64,000 nucleotides of DNA, from assembly GCA_036245805.1 (NCBI GenBank), contig BTRK01000005.1, positions 37,925,469-37,989,468 of the forward strand, written 5' to 3'. The DNA comes from Pristionchus mayeri (taxonomy: Eukaryota > Nematoda > Chromadorea > Rhabditida > Neodiplogasteridae). The first letter of the stretch is position 1, and each line of letters starts with the position of its first letter. Below the pieces are notes generated by a model. It made no database searches, was not told the DNA's origin, and saw only the letters and a program-made list of their open reading frames with translations. Position numbers and translations under genes: made by a program. This document shows positions 45,990 through 58,348 of the stretch, one piece after another.

Positions 45990-47115
45990 TTGCAAAATAT
46001 TATTGAAGCAACTATGATTAATCAAACCAAAAGGTGTTTATATGCGCACAGATGTAAACTGACATGGAGGAATGCCGTTCTCCGCCATTCCCACGCTATT
46101 ACGCTTGGTCAAGTAATAGCCTACATATTCCGATCATATCACAATTTCGTCGTTCAGAGTGAGTGAGGTAGTATGTGGTATGTAGAGCGAGACATTGATC
46201 AGATAAACCGAGAATTAAAGTGAATACATTCAGTTTACGATTCGGAAATGTAAACCACACGTTATCGTATAATTCTGATCGCTGTGAATCCATTCAGTCA
46301 CACCGATTTGCAGAGAATTCCTAGTAGAAATATCACGAAACCTTGATTCTGAAATTAATAAAACTCACACAGAAAAGCATTATTTTGGTCCTCCAAATGC
46401 ATTACAAATGAAAGAAATCATGATAAAACACATTATGCAATCCTACTGAAGGTCATTCGATTGTTGGAGAACAAATGATACTTGTGGAGAGTCTAAAGCG
46501 TGGCTCACTGTGCTCTGAACATTGCCGCTGATGTCGCCACGTTGAGGAGGGAAGGGGAAGGGCTGAATGGATGGCAGGCACGTGTTATCCTCATTTGTCT
46601 CAATATCTCACTCTGTCTACCCGCCGAGAGATCGTTCGAAGCAACGAAGCACATTGCCAGGGAAGGACGGTTGATGGAAGGCTGATCAAACCGAAGCGAT
46701 TAGTCAGCCCGAACAACGATTTCGGTGTCTCTATAATGCACACAGTCTCGTAGGTCAGAGAGAGCGAGAAATCGCATGAAATAAAGAGAGTCGGGACATA
46801 CAGCTCTTTTTCGAATGCCGAAAGTCGATACTGAAAGAATAGACCAAGTACGGCAACGGGAAGGAAATCCGTTCGAAAACGGATGCGCAAACAGCAGGAA
46901 ATGCCCTATAAGAGCGGGACGAAAAGCCAATGTGGCACTTCAGTAATATTTTCCACTGTTTTGCAATCGAGTTGAATTCGTCTCTAGAGTTAAAGATCAC
47001 CGTATGCATATTCCTCGAATGTGTTTTACCTCATCCAGATAAGACTTTTCCACGCAAATAATCTGTCCTTAACCTTAACCTTATTCCGTATCTTAACATC
47101 GTATTTATAATTCAG
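45990..47115. other. Intergenic, no gene supported
   Basis: Several short open frames on both strands overlap here without splice partners. The end holds the promoter of the next gene; TTATAATTCAG directly before its ATG looks like a spliced-leader acceptor. Confidence 0.4.
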
Positions 47116-48258
47116 ATGCTCGCTGTCGTTGTCCTCGCTCTCCTTCCTCTCGCCGCCCACGCTCAGGTGTCCACCGCCAACGCCGGTTAGTGAGAGACAT
47201 CACATAGACTCCACAATCTTGTGATTGTTTTTTTTCAAAAAATGATGCATTATGCATATATCTTCGAAATCGGCATTGATTTGTCTAGTAATGTATTCGT
47301 CGCTTAAGTACCGCCATCTGAGTGATTTCCTTCTTTTTAGGCGTCTGCTACCATGGGCAGCTCTCTCAAGTGTGCTGCTCCGCCCGTGGACAGTGCGCTG
47401 CAGGGCAGTCGTGCATGAACGGACTCTGCTGTACGACCACCGGACAGGAGCACACGGGTGAGTTGGCCTGAAATTGACGCTCATGGCGGGGGCTCTTTTA
47501 CATAGGGGTAGAAAGACTCAAACGTGATTTGGATGAATGGAAGTCTTTCAAGCATCTAAGATAATTGCGATTGCGATTTTGGGTCACCCGTTGGTAATCA
47601 TGTGACTTAGTGCATGGGAAGATTTTTCAGGAAAAAAATGTTATTTATAGGAGTTTACCAGCCATATCACATGACTCATTCCGAAATAGAGAAATGACTT
47701 GTTGACGGTTTCCTGTCATGCTCACTCTGTTAAACCAGCTGCTTGCGGAGGGCAGTCATCGGTTTCCTCGTGCACTAATGATGTCCCTTCTCTAGATATA
47801 GATCGGGCGGTTAGGGGGTACATGATATAAAGGAAATGACCCTAATAGTGAACTCGATAATGCGCTTTACAATGTTTACCGATCTCCCTTTCAGCCGCTT
47901 GCGGCGGTCTCGCAGCCGTCTCCTCCTGCACCAACGGAGGTTGTGCTGGCGGGCTCTTCTGCACTCCCTCCAACTACTGCTGCGAGTGCCCCGTGGGAAG
48001 AACCTCTGGAAAGTGCTATAATGTGAGCCATCACTTCGATTTTTCTCTTAGGTGAAATTCAAGACATCGATTATATCCCTAATCCTGTCCAGCCTAATAC
48101 AAAGTTCCTTGAAGGGAGCCTGCCCGGCCGGCTACAGATGCATGCCCAACGGATACTGCTGTGCGTCCTGCCCCAACAACGCCACTCCTTTCGGAGCGTG
48201 CATCAACGGCGTCTGCGGAAACGGAAAGAAGTGCTGCGCTGGCAATATCTGTTGCTAA
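47116..48258 (+). CDS. Secreted cysteine-rich (EB-module-like) protein, 152 aa
   Basis: Exons: 47116-47185, 47341-47457, 47895-48022, 48115-48258; all in frame. Signal peptide MLAVVVLALLPLAAHAQ. Each later exon carries a cysteine unit: VCCSARGQCAAGQSCMNGLC, then SCTNGGCAGGLFCTPSNYCC, then CPAGYRCMPNGYCC and CINGVCGNGKKCC, ending ICC. This C-x-NG-x-CC spacing is typical of nematode EB or CC-type extracellular modules. Probably a small secreted disulfide-rich protein of cuticle, gut or defence; the role cannot be read. A partial copy of exon 3 lies in the intron before it. Confidence 0.82.
47739..47791 (+). pseudogene. Relic half-exon duplicated from exon 3
   Basis: After CCAG at 47,738 the frame reads ACGGQSSVSSCTND, matching exon 3 (ACGGLAAVSSCTNGG), then breaks off without a donor. 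It sits ~155 bp before the true exon 3. Confidence 0.65.
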
Positions 48259-48673
48259 GTGCAGTCCTTTCCAAGATTTCCCAATCATCTTCGTCCACCC
48301 GGATGCTTTCTTTTCTGTTTATTCGATTGATTTCGAGTAATAAACTCAGATTATACATGAAATATTGCATTAATTAACGTATGGAAATGAGGTAATACAA
48401 CGGAATACTATCAACTGTAAGGCTCATGTACGATGGAGAGTGGATTGCAACTTGTCAACAATGCCAATTCTGAGCATAGTTCCTTATCTGTTGGACTGTT
48501 TAATTGAGTGATTGGTTGAACATAAGGGGGGCGCTCCATGGCATTGTGTTAAAAAATCACATTTTGCAATTTCTGGTGGTTAAAAATAGGGATATCTGCA
48601 AGCATGCAATTCTATTCATATTCCCACCATACACTGCCATAAAATGAAGGGCAGCAGATGACAGAGAATCAGA

Positions 48674-49115
48674 ATGATTCGAAGCCTTTCTGTATTCATC
48701 CTCTCGACTCTATTCCTGAACATATGCGGTCGAGCACCGCCAATCCATGAACTACGCATTGATGAGCTGCAACGTGTAATTTCAACAACGTAGGCAATTT
48801 TCCAAATATAATGATTTTATTGAAAGTTTAGATGCAATTCAGCACGCCCTGATGCTATTGCAGTGGATGGGTGCTCCACACTTGCACATTCCAAAATCAG
48901 ATATTTGACAGAATCAAGAAATTAAGAGAACCTGTAACGGAAGCTAATGTGTGCTACCACATTTCGTGAGTGATTTTTTAAAATTATTATGCTTAAATAG
49001 TAGTTATAGTATTTATAGGTAAATTTTCAGGTGCTTCAAGTGCTCTGATCCATTTAATTGTCCAGAGTCAGAACAGTGTAGGGTGCGGTGTGCAAAGAAT
49101 TTCCTTCTCTTCTAG
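48674..49115 (+). CDS. Small secreted cysteine-rich protein (100 aa)
   Basis: Exons: 48674-48789, 48864-48965, 49031-49115; phases join. Start MIRSLSVFILSTLFLNICG is a signal peptide. The mature part ends CFKCSDPFNCPESEQCRVRC and a few residues, giving about eight cysteines in 75 residues. I do not recognise the family. The exon 2 acceptor (CTATTGCAG) is chosen because the other acceptors lead to stops. Confidence 0.65.
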
Positions 49116-49231
49116 ATATGAATGAAGTAAAATATTTATTCGAAGAGCTCACATAAATGCAAAATAACGCAAAACAACGTTATTTCGATATGTTACTACA
49201 GTTCAGATAAAACGAAGCATTTTTTGAGATA

Positions 49232-50027
49232 TAGCACGCTGTAAACTAAAAATTCTGCACCATGTGCAATGCACGATGTCGTCTAAGAAAATTGCTTGAA
49301 ATAACGAATTCGAACAATTTTTGAAATTCAAATAAATATCGAAAAATTGTTGCACCAAAAATATTTTCCGTGAAAAAAATGCACGACACTTTTTTCGCGG
49401 AAAACACGTGAAAAAAATGCTCTTGCAATTTTTTCCCGTTTTTCTTGCTTTGTCCAAATCATCATTTTCTCCACCTCACATACTCCGGCAAAAACCATCG
49501 TTGAGTGTAGTGTTTGAGCCAACAACCAATCGATCGCTAGTCTAACACTTTCGCATTACACTAATCATTCACTTTCAAATCATCTTCGATTTCAATCAAT
49601 GATTGCGCGGTCATCTAGTAATAATGAATTTGCATGTTTACTTAACAGCTCCGCGTTGTTATTGATCGGAATATAAGGCGATCGAAACATGAGCGGATAG
49701 TGGAACGCGAAAGTGTTTCATTAGAACCTGAATGGTTGTTGGTTCAAATCCCGCTCTCGGTTGTGGTTTTAAAAAATGTCGTGCATTTTTTTAACGGAAA
49801 TTATTTTCGATGAAACAGTTTCTCGTTTGTGTGAGGGTAAAAGTAATGCGTTTTTAAAAATACTACATACAATGAGGTTCAGATGTATGTTTCATTGTAA
49901 CTGTGCATATTTGTTTATGATAGAAGATCATGTTCCAATTAAATCGCAGTTACAAAAAAATGCCCTGACAACGGTAATTTTCGACGTCCGATCATCTATT
50001 GCAGAATTTTTAGTTTACAGCGTGCTA
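49232..50027. repeat. 0.8-kb foldback element with a tRNA-like block
   Basis: TA|TAGCACGCTGTAAAC and GTTTACAGCGTGCTA|TA are exact inverse ends; arms share AAAATTCTGCA and AATGCACGACA blocks. Between them, around 49,692-49,764, GGATAGTGGAACGC and GGTTCAAATCC look like tRNA A and B boxes. Non-coding. Confidence 0.85.
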
Positions 50028-50198
50028 TATTAGGAGCATGTACATCAAATATAATATGCCTGAAAACTCCATATATTTCTATTGGTGTATTGCTTTATTT
50101 TAACAAGATGATCCTTATCAGTAAGCACAATTTGGTAGGAGAATGGGGGATCCATTATTGAGAACTGTAAAAACAAGTTTTTCGCTGTATATTTATTT

Positions 50199-50697
50199 TT
50201 AGAGAAAAAATGTTGCAAAAAAAACGAAAAAAGGTAAGTATTTCAACCAACCTGCAGATCTGTTTCCAATCTTCCTTCTACGTCCTCTTGCGTAATGTAT
50301 CTTGTTATTTGGAAATACCATATTCCAAGTGAATTTTCGCGAAGACGTGCCTATAATATTAGTAATATTGTACAAAAAACAAAACTCGCAAACTTTAATT
50401 GCTGGATTTAGCCAGTCTGTATCGATAACTAAGGCTTCCATGGAAATCGATCCATATTTTGACAAATAGTCCATGAAAGACTCGTTAGGATTAATGATTG
50501 ACTGAAATTGAAGTTTGAACAATGAATATTTATATACAAATTGTACGTTAATGGAGGGTGAGAAGTACGCTGTAAGACTTGGCAGACGGACGGTTTGAAC
50601 ATACTCCTTCATAATCATTTCGTCGATCAAGTCCGTATAATTTATTGATGTTAAATAAATAGAAGTCGGCTTAGCTGCTAGGACAGTGGAAATGAAT
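50199..50697 (-). other. Orphan open frame (~165 codons), cut by a transposon
   Basis: From an acceptor-like CTGTGCAG the minus strand stays open: FISTVLAAKPTSIYLTSINY, then QSIINPNESFMDYLSKYGSI, then AIKVCEFCFLYNITNIIG and a basic RGRRRK stretch. I do not recognise it. Just upstream (50,723) a transposon with TA|CAGTCGCGAGC begins, so any 5' exons are displaced or lost. It may be one exon of a broken gene or several short exons read through. Confidence 0.35.
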
Positions 50698-50722
50698 CTG
50701 CACAGTAAAATAATTTGATATA

Positions 50723-51242
50723 CAGTCGCGAGCATAAGTCACCGGACACTTTTGGAATGGGTTTGAATTTTTAAACCAAGAAAATTTCAATTCTGCAACT
50801 AGGATGTGATGCACCAAATTCATCGGAGATTTTTCTTTTTGATATTGGGGTATGACGCAAGCGCACAGTCGTTGCGTAGTGATGACGCAATCAAAATTCA
50901 CTTGTTCAAAAAGGCATTATTCTTACATGGATTTTTCCCAGCTCGCAAAACTTTCTGAGGTTGGAGTCATGCCCGAGATCTACCCAGAAAACAATTGTGA
51001 GGTTGCTGCGCGACCGCACATTTGCTGGAGCCTTGCTGCAAAATCGAGGTCGAAAATTCAGATCTTGGCTCCTAGTCAAACCAGAGACTGGATCAAGGCA
51101 TCAAAATGATCGCCAGCATGAGACCAGATGATCCTGAGAATATGAAAACAATATATCGAAATTTGCCCTCAGGGCATTAAAAAATCACTTTTTTGAATGA
51201 CCATTTTTTGGACATTCATAACGACATGGGAAATGTAGCTAA
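50723..51242 (+). mobile_element. Repeat R, copy 1 (Tc1-type terminus)
   Basis: It begins TA|CAGTCGCGAGCATAAGTCAC. From ~50,777 it matches the inverse of 61,447-61,900 closely. An open frame with MDFSQLAKLSEVGVMPE and CEVAARPHICWS is shared by both copies but is not a recognised transposase. It is interrupted at 51,242 by the next element. Confidence 0.75.
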
Positions 51243-51552
51243 AAATATGATTTTTGCATAGGAATGTTCAACATGCATTGATGATCTGATTTCCAACTTT
51301 TTAGCGCGATTGGATACCTTTCCTGCTCGCGGCGAACATTTTTCGGAGGGATACTAGGGTCAGAAAACACCCTATTTACGCAATCTCGTCGTCTGTACTC
51401 TCTCGCCATGGGGGTAAACAGGGTGTTTTCTGAAAAATTTCTATCCCTCCGAAAAATGGTCGCCGCGGGCAGGAAAGGTATCCAATCGCTCTAAAAAGTT
51501 GGAAATCAGATCATCAATACATTTTGAACATTCCTATGCAAAAATCATATTC
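51243..51552. repeat. 310-bp palindromic MITE inserted in repeat R, TTAA-type site
   Basis: Ends AAATATGATTTTTGCATAGG and its inverse. CTAA (51,239-51,242) and TTAA (51,553-51,556) flank it. The other R copy reads GTAGTTAAAGGG without insertion, which shows a TTAA target as used by piggyBac-type elements. Confidence 0.8.
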
Positions 51553-52170
51553 TTAAAGGGATATTATATAGATTGACGATTTCAGTGTATTTGGTAGTAA
51601 AGATCATTTTAGAAAATATTGTTAATATAATAAAATATTTAAAAAATATTTAAATATCGAAAATAAATTTTAAAAATTCACAAATTATAAAAACACTTAT
51701 CGGTTGATGGTGCTCGAGGCGGTCGGCGAGGTTTCACGAACCTCGTCGTTTTTGAATGCACGCTCTTGATCGATTGCCCGTAACAACGGCACGACGTGAC
51801 GAGGCCCCCGTTTTGCTAGGTTTTCATTCAATTTTCACTGGTTTACACTGTTTTTTCTGGATTATTTTGGCTCCCAGCGCTGTAGCTGAGTGTCGCAGCT
51901 CGTTTGGCACCGAAATAGGCGTAGATATGTGGATTTACGATCGTTGCGAATCATCATTTCCATCGACAAACATCGGTTTTCTTGCAATGTCCCCGTAGTT
52001 TCTTTAATAAATTGGTTACCAGCGCTGTGTATTACGCTAGTGCAACGTTTTGCGCTGATGATAATTGATTAACCTCAGTTTGTCGCTCATTATGCCTATT
52101 TTGTGATTTTTAAGTGGTTTCGGTTAACAACGTCGCGTTGCTAATCTTCATCAAACCTGCTATCAGTTGT
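51553..52170. other. Region upstream of the THAP-like transposase
   Basis: AT-rich until ~51,700. No clear gene. It may hold the 5' end of the transposon, but I cannot identify its terminal repeat. Confidence 0.35.
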
Positions 52171-55100
52171 ATGCTCACACAACGGAAGAGACGGTGCGCC
52201 AGATGTGGCGCACAATCGGCAAAAACGCGCTGTTTTCCTGCCAATTTGAAGAAATATCATCAGTTTGTTTGGGTGAAGTCTCTTGGTCTCAGTAAAGAGG
52301 AGGCCTTGCGCGAACTAGAGGTGTTTCGTGAGAGAGTGGCAAATAAGGAGGACATTCGGTGGTGCGAAGCACATTTTGGAGCAGACGGCCTTCCGATAGA
52401 GGTAGAATATAGTTGAACCGAGCCTATTTTCTAAATTCAATAATGTTCTTGAGGCTCCCGTTCCGTCAAGCGACGAGCTAGATACTGGGGTAACTGAGGT
52501 AGTAGCTGCCTTAGGGAAAACTACGACCGCTATCTCTCTCATAGAAACGGCGCCGGACTGACCTACCTTCTTCTTCATCTGCTGTAGTTCGCGTGGATAG
52601 TGACGAGGGCGGAGGGACACTCGAAGGGAATGAGACACATGTGAGAACAAATGACACATTATTAGCATTTATCATAGAGGAAGTTTAACATTGTGCTCAA
52701 AAATAGTATCCACATATTATTGTGATCACTATATTAGGGCGAAGACGTTTATGATGTGGGGGATGATGATCAACAGTCGCTGAACGAGCAGCCAATTGAC
52801 GGTGAAGGGAAGGTACACAATACATTTTGAAATCTTTATTATACTCAAAAAAACATAACAATCGAAGTATGTATAAATACATGTCAATAGATATTTAACG
52901 AGTGAAGTGGAAATATAATGATGAGAAGGCAGTACTGGATGAGGGGTATAACAACCAGGCAACTCCAATTTAATCAAAACAATTTTCGGGAACTTGTATT
53001 ACTGGTTTTCACTGTCACAAATCGCACTATCCCTTGCGGGTCCAAGTTATCTCCGGGTTACGTTAGCCAATATGAGATCACCTACATCCTATTCCTGTTC
53101 ACACATCGGTGCATCGACCGGGAACCGAACCCGGGCCTCCTGCTTGGCAGGGATCCTGCCACTAGACCATCGATGCGAGTGTCTTTATGTGACAGGAGTA
53201 GGATGTTGATGGTTCTGTACATGTGTTTTCGACGACGCCACTAAGAGGGAAGGGTAGGTCAAGGGCTGTATCAAAAGGAAGGAAAGATTGAGAAAAAACC
53301 ACTAAAATATGTTCCGTGTTCTCTAGAACAGTTTCGGGCTAGTTTAAAGAATATGGTATCTTTCACATAATGATACCGCTCTGATAGTGATATGTTATTA
53401 CCAGGCACCGAAATATTGGATTTGCCTGGTTGTCATGACTCCTCATCGAATACCAATTGTATGTCTAAACTAGAATCAGTATAGTACCTACTTATCAATG
53501 CAATAAATTATCGAACGAAAAAAATCCCGACTCCCGATGCGACTCCTCTGTCGGTGTCGCAGCTTGTGATCGCCTTTCAAAGTTCTGCAATGGATGGAGT
53601 AGTACCTCAGAGATTAATATCGACCATCTCAAGTGCTCCTACTGTAGAGAGAATGGTTAGCTCTAGAATGGGACAAACCAAAAAAAATATTGAAGGACTC
53701 CTCATTTCGTTTCTCACAAGTTTCCTATCAGAGCGAATCAGATACAGAAGAGGAGGAAGAAGAGGATACTACAGTGCACTCGTCATATTTTCTGACTGCG
53801 AAACCCATGATTGACATGCTCTTTCGTAGATGTTTCGTAGATGAGTGTGGTGCACTAATCGATCCGATAAGTGTGCAATGGAGGCAAAAGGCCAACGCAC
53901 TATGGGTGACCTACTCGTGCACCGGATGCAAGAAGCACTTCCGATGGGACAGTCAGCCGAAAAGGGGCAGAGGGAAAAGTCGAGTTTATGAAATGAATCA
54001 GGCTCTGCCCGTTTCCGCTTTCATAACTGGCTTGCCGATCATGGTGACCTGTCAAGTTGTGGTTTCTTATCCAAAATGTTCTTACAGAGACTCATTGATC
54101 AATGTGATCTCCTCTCTATTGCGATCCCGAAGGAACGGTCTATGCGGGACACCATTCGTTTCTATGCCTGTATTTCGATCGATCGAGTGTACTTGAGATG
54201 GGAGAGACTAGCACGTGATCTCTCAAAAGATGTTGCACCGGTATTTTAGTCATCTCAGAATTTCATTGGAAATAACTCAAAATAGGAGGAAGGGATTGTT
54301 GTGGCACTCGATGGACAGTTTGCCCACCCTGGCTGGACATCCAATAACGGGAAAGTTACCGTATTCGATTGCGCCCTTGGCCTCGCCATCGCTGCAGTAT
54401 CCCTCTCCACGAAGGATGAGGAAATAGGTCATATTATAATTATGTAGTAAATGTTATCTAGAAAGTACAACTATAGGTGGAGTCTCATGTCGGATTGAAA
54501 CAGTAGGCTCGGAGAAGGCGCTGGTGGAACTAGTTGATGATGGCTTTAGCATCAGGTATAATTCAGATAATGCTCAACAAGGATTTAGAATAACATGTTG
54601 TATCCAAACTCCCTTCCTATCGTAATGTTTCCATACCGTAACCCATCTAACTACTGTAACCTATGCTTGTACGGTATGCTCTTCGCATACCGTAACTTCC
54701 TAGGCAACTTTGTTTCCAGCTACCAAAGTATATCGCTTCATTTAATCAGAGCCCGTGTCACCGACTCAAATGCGAGCGTGGACAAGCGCATCGGCTAGAA
54801 TCCTAAGCTAAAAGGAATCGAGTCAAAGAGGGACTTTTGGCACGCCCAAAAATCGCTCAGAAAGGCGTGGTGGGCTGTGAGTAAAAATTAACGTATTACC
54901 CATTTAAGTCATGCACAGGGTATGAAGAGTTACCCTCGCTTCTCGGAATGGTGCAAGTCGTTCTTTAATCATTTGTTCTACGTAAACAAGAGATTCCCCA
55001 ATCGCGAAGATCGACCACTCGCTCTAGAATACGTTCGTTCGTTCATCAAACACTGCACTTGACAGCATAGATTGCGAAAGGTGGAAAAAGGGCTAATTTG

Positions 55101-55951
55101 GTAAAGTATTATTGTGCTACCAGGGAGATGAGTTCAATCTGATCTCCACGTGTGATCACTCAATTGTGCCAGCATCGAAGAGGGGGAAGAAAGGGATGAA
55201 GGCAGACAAGAAAGCACCCCAGAAGACTTCTAAGCAACTGATTGAGGTATAATTTTAAATAATGATTTTTTTAGTTTTATGTTTACAATGAAAGGTGGAC
55301 TCGCCTGAGCACCAATTGATTCGGTCCCTACTGTTCTCGCCCAACTTCGAGAAAGTCTTCCTCGATTCCTCTTCTGAATTTGGAACATCAATCTGTGAAT
55401 GTTATCATTCACTCTCCAACATGTACGCACCAAAGAGACTTTCCAGGTAAATTCTTGTTATTGATTTTATTAAAATATAAGCCGAAAATTTGTGTTACAT
55501 TAATAAAGCTTTTCTATGCTAGCTCGGCGCCCTACTACAATAAGAAGATGAAGTGTACAGTAATGCATCACAACTCACTGGTGTACGGCAGCATGCTGGG
55601 AGTGAGGACGGAGACCGGCAGCGTGCTTCTCTCCAAAAAGGGAAGAGTTGCGGAGGCTGTGAAAAGAAAAATGAGCACAGGAGAACACCCATGGAGGAGA
55701 GAAGTACAGTACACTGACAATCGATGGTTCCAAATTTCTTTCTAGATTCTTGAGGAGAGTTGGGAGCTAAGGGAGGAATACGAGGATAAGCGATTCCTCA
55801 AGAGACTCGGAGCGCCTGATGATGATCATTTCGATCACCTCAAGGAGGTCTACGACCGGATGATGAGGGGAGAAGAAAGTGAGGAGGAATTCGAAATGAA
55901 TGAAGAACAGGAGATGGATGATTTGAGCGAAATTGATGAGGATTGGGAGTG
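52171..55951 (+). mobile_element. THAP-like/DDE transposase gene, decaying
   Basis: First exon: MLTQRKRRCARCGAQSAKTR... with W and then WCEAHF ~50 residues on, the zinc-binding pattern of a THAP-type DNA-binding domain. Further exons give an acidic linker (SESDTEEEEEED), FRRCFVDECG, YSCTGCKKHFRWDSQPKRGR (a second zinc-like pair), then FLQRLIDQCDLL and RDTIRFYACISIDRVYLRW. VVALDGQFAHPGW (~54,318) supplies a likely catalytic Asp. Then come DFWHAQKSLRKAWWAV, ASKRGKKGMKADKKAP, CTVMHHNSLVYGSMLG and an acidic end stopping at 55,951. A one-base shift near 54,030 and a stop after DSNASVDKRIG indicate decay. An inverted repeat with a tRNA-like core is inserted at ~53.1 kb. It is a domesticated-looking or dying DNA transposon, not a host enzyme. 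Confidence 0.7.
53110..53176 (-). repeat. tRNA-Gly-like pseudo-tRNA inside a small inverted repeat
   Basis: The minus strand begins GCATCGATGGTCTAGTGGC and ends GGTTCGGTTCCCGGTCGATGC. The 7-bp acceptor ends pair perfectly and A and B boxes are present. The anticodon arm is 4-5 bases short, so it cannot be a normal tRNA. Flanks CATCCTATTCCTG and CAGGAGTAGGATG are inverted copies (53,083-53,205). Confidence 0.65.
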
Positions 55952-57060
55952 ATAATTCTATGCTAGCACACTCCTAACACAACACTATCAGTCTAGAATG
56001 TATGCTTTCGAAAAAAAAATTTGTGATTTTCTCAAGTTCTTAACCGATAAAGTGGAAATATGTTTGCTTTCATGAACACACCTGACATAAGCATGAACCC
56101 CCCGTCGATTGATGAAGACGTTGAGCACCTGAGAAGGAAATTCTCACATCTCCCTAATGAATTAATGTTTTTTTCATTTATTCAAATGGGTAATCAGAGA
56201 ACAACTAGTCCGTTTTGGTTTATTGCTAGTTATTGTTGTCTTCTCAAAGAGATGAGTTGGTACCTGCATGTCAGTGATTCCGAATGCCTTGGCGATGGTC
56301 GCTCTCTCAGATGGCCACAGTGACTCACTCCTCGTGCCATGATTCCACTCAACGATTCATTATTCAGAAGAAGAAGCTTGAAACAAAAGTGGATGAAAAT
56401 ATGTTATTCCCAGTGATGTGCTCGGGAAGGGTATGGCTCCGTAAATCCGTGAACCCGCCTGGTGGGATTCCCGTTACCCCGGCGTACCCTGCATGGGAAG
56501 GGTACGGCATCCCCAGACGCACGTGAACCTTGCCTTGCCGGGTTGAAGTTATTCCCAAAACAAATAGATGGAAAGATAAGAATGAACCTGAATATGTTCT
56601 TCTGTCTCCTCGTGAGAACCAATCGAGACGGTCGCTGCTTATTCGCCCTCTTCGAGAAGCTAAATATATATGCTCCTCTTAGTTATTAGAAATTTCTGAT
56701 GTCTCAACGCTAGCAGTGTATTCGATAATTGATCTGTGTTATTTCCAATACAGTTGATATATGCCAATCACGAACCTGCGAGTCTTATTCGAGTAAGAAG
56801 CGACGATTTTCTGGACTCTTTCGCGGACAGTCTCTTCTATCTTGATGGCGTCATCTTCCGGAATCTTCTCAGTGGGAGAACGGGAGTGTACTCGTGTCTA
56901 GAAGAAACGATCAGCAGTAGTATTAAATTCCCCAAAGAACTAATAAAATATCAGAAACAGCTCAGATAAATATTTCAGCAGAGTTGTTATTTCTATTCCA
57001 ACCAACAATTTCAAAACATTAGCAAAGTAATTTATTTTTTGCCCATTCCCCTCACTCACC
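55952..57060 (+). other. Unassigned region with short open frames
   Basis: Open frames include PSIDEDVEHLRRKFSHLPNE (near 56,090), RDGRCLFALFEKL (near 56,630, faintly OTU-protease-like) and ADSLFYLDGVIFRNLL (near 56,850). They do not join into a convincing gene. Possibly the remains of a second transposon-borne ORF. Confidence 0.25.
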
Positions 57061-58348
57061 CGTCCTCTCCTCCATTGACTACATCGATTTCCTCTTCTCC
57101 ATTCTCACTCATGTGCCAGTTCATCTCCTGCTCTCTGCAGAGGATGCAACAGAAGGGGAGGATGCACACCGAACCACTGCTGCAAATGAAAGGGATTCAC
57201 TCTTCACGACAAGATTAGGATGAGCAAGTGAATTGTCTTCTAGCTGAACCAACCTCGATGTGCAGCATGGGATTGAAGAGAGTCATCTGCTGCATGTGCT
57301 GCATCGTCGCGAACTCATGCTGCTGCTGCTGCACCAACTCCGATAGATCTGCGAGCGTGCAGGATGATCTTGGCTAATCTTTGGAGGGACGAGTCTCTCG
57401 AAAGAATGTGGAGAGAATCAGAGAAGAACAATGGCTGACCGATCAATTGCTGTAATCCATCGGGAAGTTGAAGCAATGGAGGAAAAGGAGGAAGGACGGG
57501 GAAGAGAGTGGAGATGGGAGGGAGAAGGGAGAAGCCTCAATTGGGGAGATTACCATAGATGAAATATTATTTAACGATTACTTGCAAAGAATACATTGCT
57601 TGTGAAGTTCTCATAATTCGAGTACTATAAAGACCATCAGAAATGGCTATTCTTGGTTCGCTCTCTTTAACTGACCTCTCTGATCTCCTTGGCCAATCGT
57701 CGTCGACGATCTCTCCTCGTGAGGAACGAAGACGTCGTTCTCCAACGAAAGCGAGGGGTCAGAGAGAGCCGGACTGAAGACATTGATTAAAACTGAACGC
57801 GACTCATGAATTTATCAAAATCATTGACAAATGAAAGTAGTACGAAAGTAGTAGTACACATAAGCAAATAATTTCCCGAGCCAGTGGAATCAGAATGAGA
57901 ATAGGGAGAATGGACCTACCTCTGATCCTCCTCCTCTGTATCTTCTTCTTCTTCATTCATCACTCTCCCCTCCTCTTATTCCTCCCTCATCTCCAAAGTC
58001 GAATCCTTGCTCGTCACTGACGTCATCTGGATTCTCGTCTTAGTCGAGGAGCAGCGAGGAGGGACAGAAGGAGGAGGAAGTGACGTCATCGTCGAGACCC
58101 TCGTCGTCCTGAAAATATGCCAAATTTGAGATCTTTTTTTTGTATCTCTTTTACTAATGGGTCACAGAAATTAAAATCAAAATTAAAATAATCAGGCTTG
58201 ACATTGAATTGCGACTTACACAAATGCTATCAATTAATGCTTTTCCTAGCTATTTTAACGCCCATGAGCAACTTCAGGATTTTATTTTAAAGCTAGCAAC
58301 TTTCGTGTTTCAGAAGATGATAACTCACGGAGACAGGAGAGGTGGTGG
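57061..58348 (-). other. Gln- and acidic-rich coding-like stretches
   Basis: The minus strand shows LADLSELVQQQQHEFATMQH (near 57,340) and DDEGLDDDVTSSS (near 58,100), the latter followed by an in-frame TAG. Low-complexity CT/GA content makes coding assignment weak. It may belong to a nuclear protein gene downstream of the Ser-rich gene. Confidence 0.25.

Noticed and set aside
50852..51109. Repeated 85-aa ORF (50.9 and 61.6 kb) as a host gene
   Set aside because: Both copies lie inside repeat R, so conservation reflects the transposon, not a gene family.
53110..53176. A functional tRNA-Gly gene
   Set aside because: The acceptor stem is perfect but the anticodon arm is 4-5 bases short and lacks a normal loop.
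56600..56690. OTU-type protease
   Set aside because: Only RDGRCLF resembles the active-site region; no His box or consistent reading frame follows.
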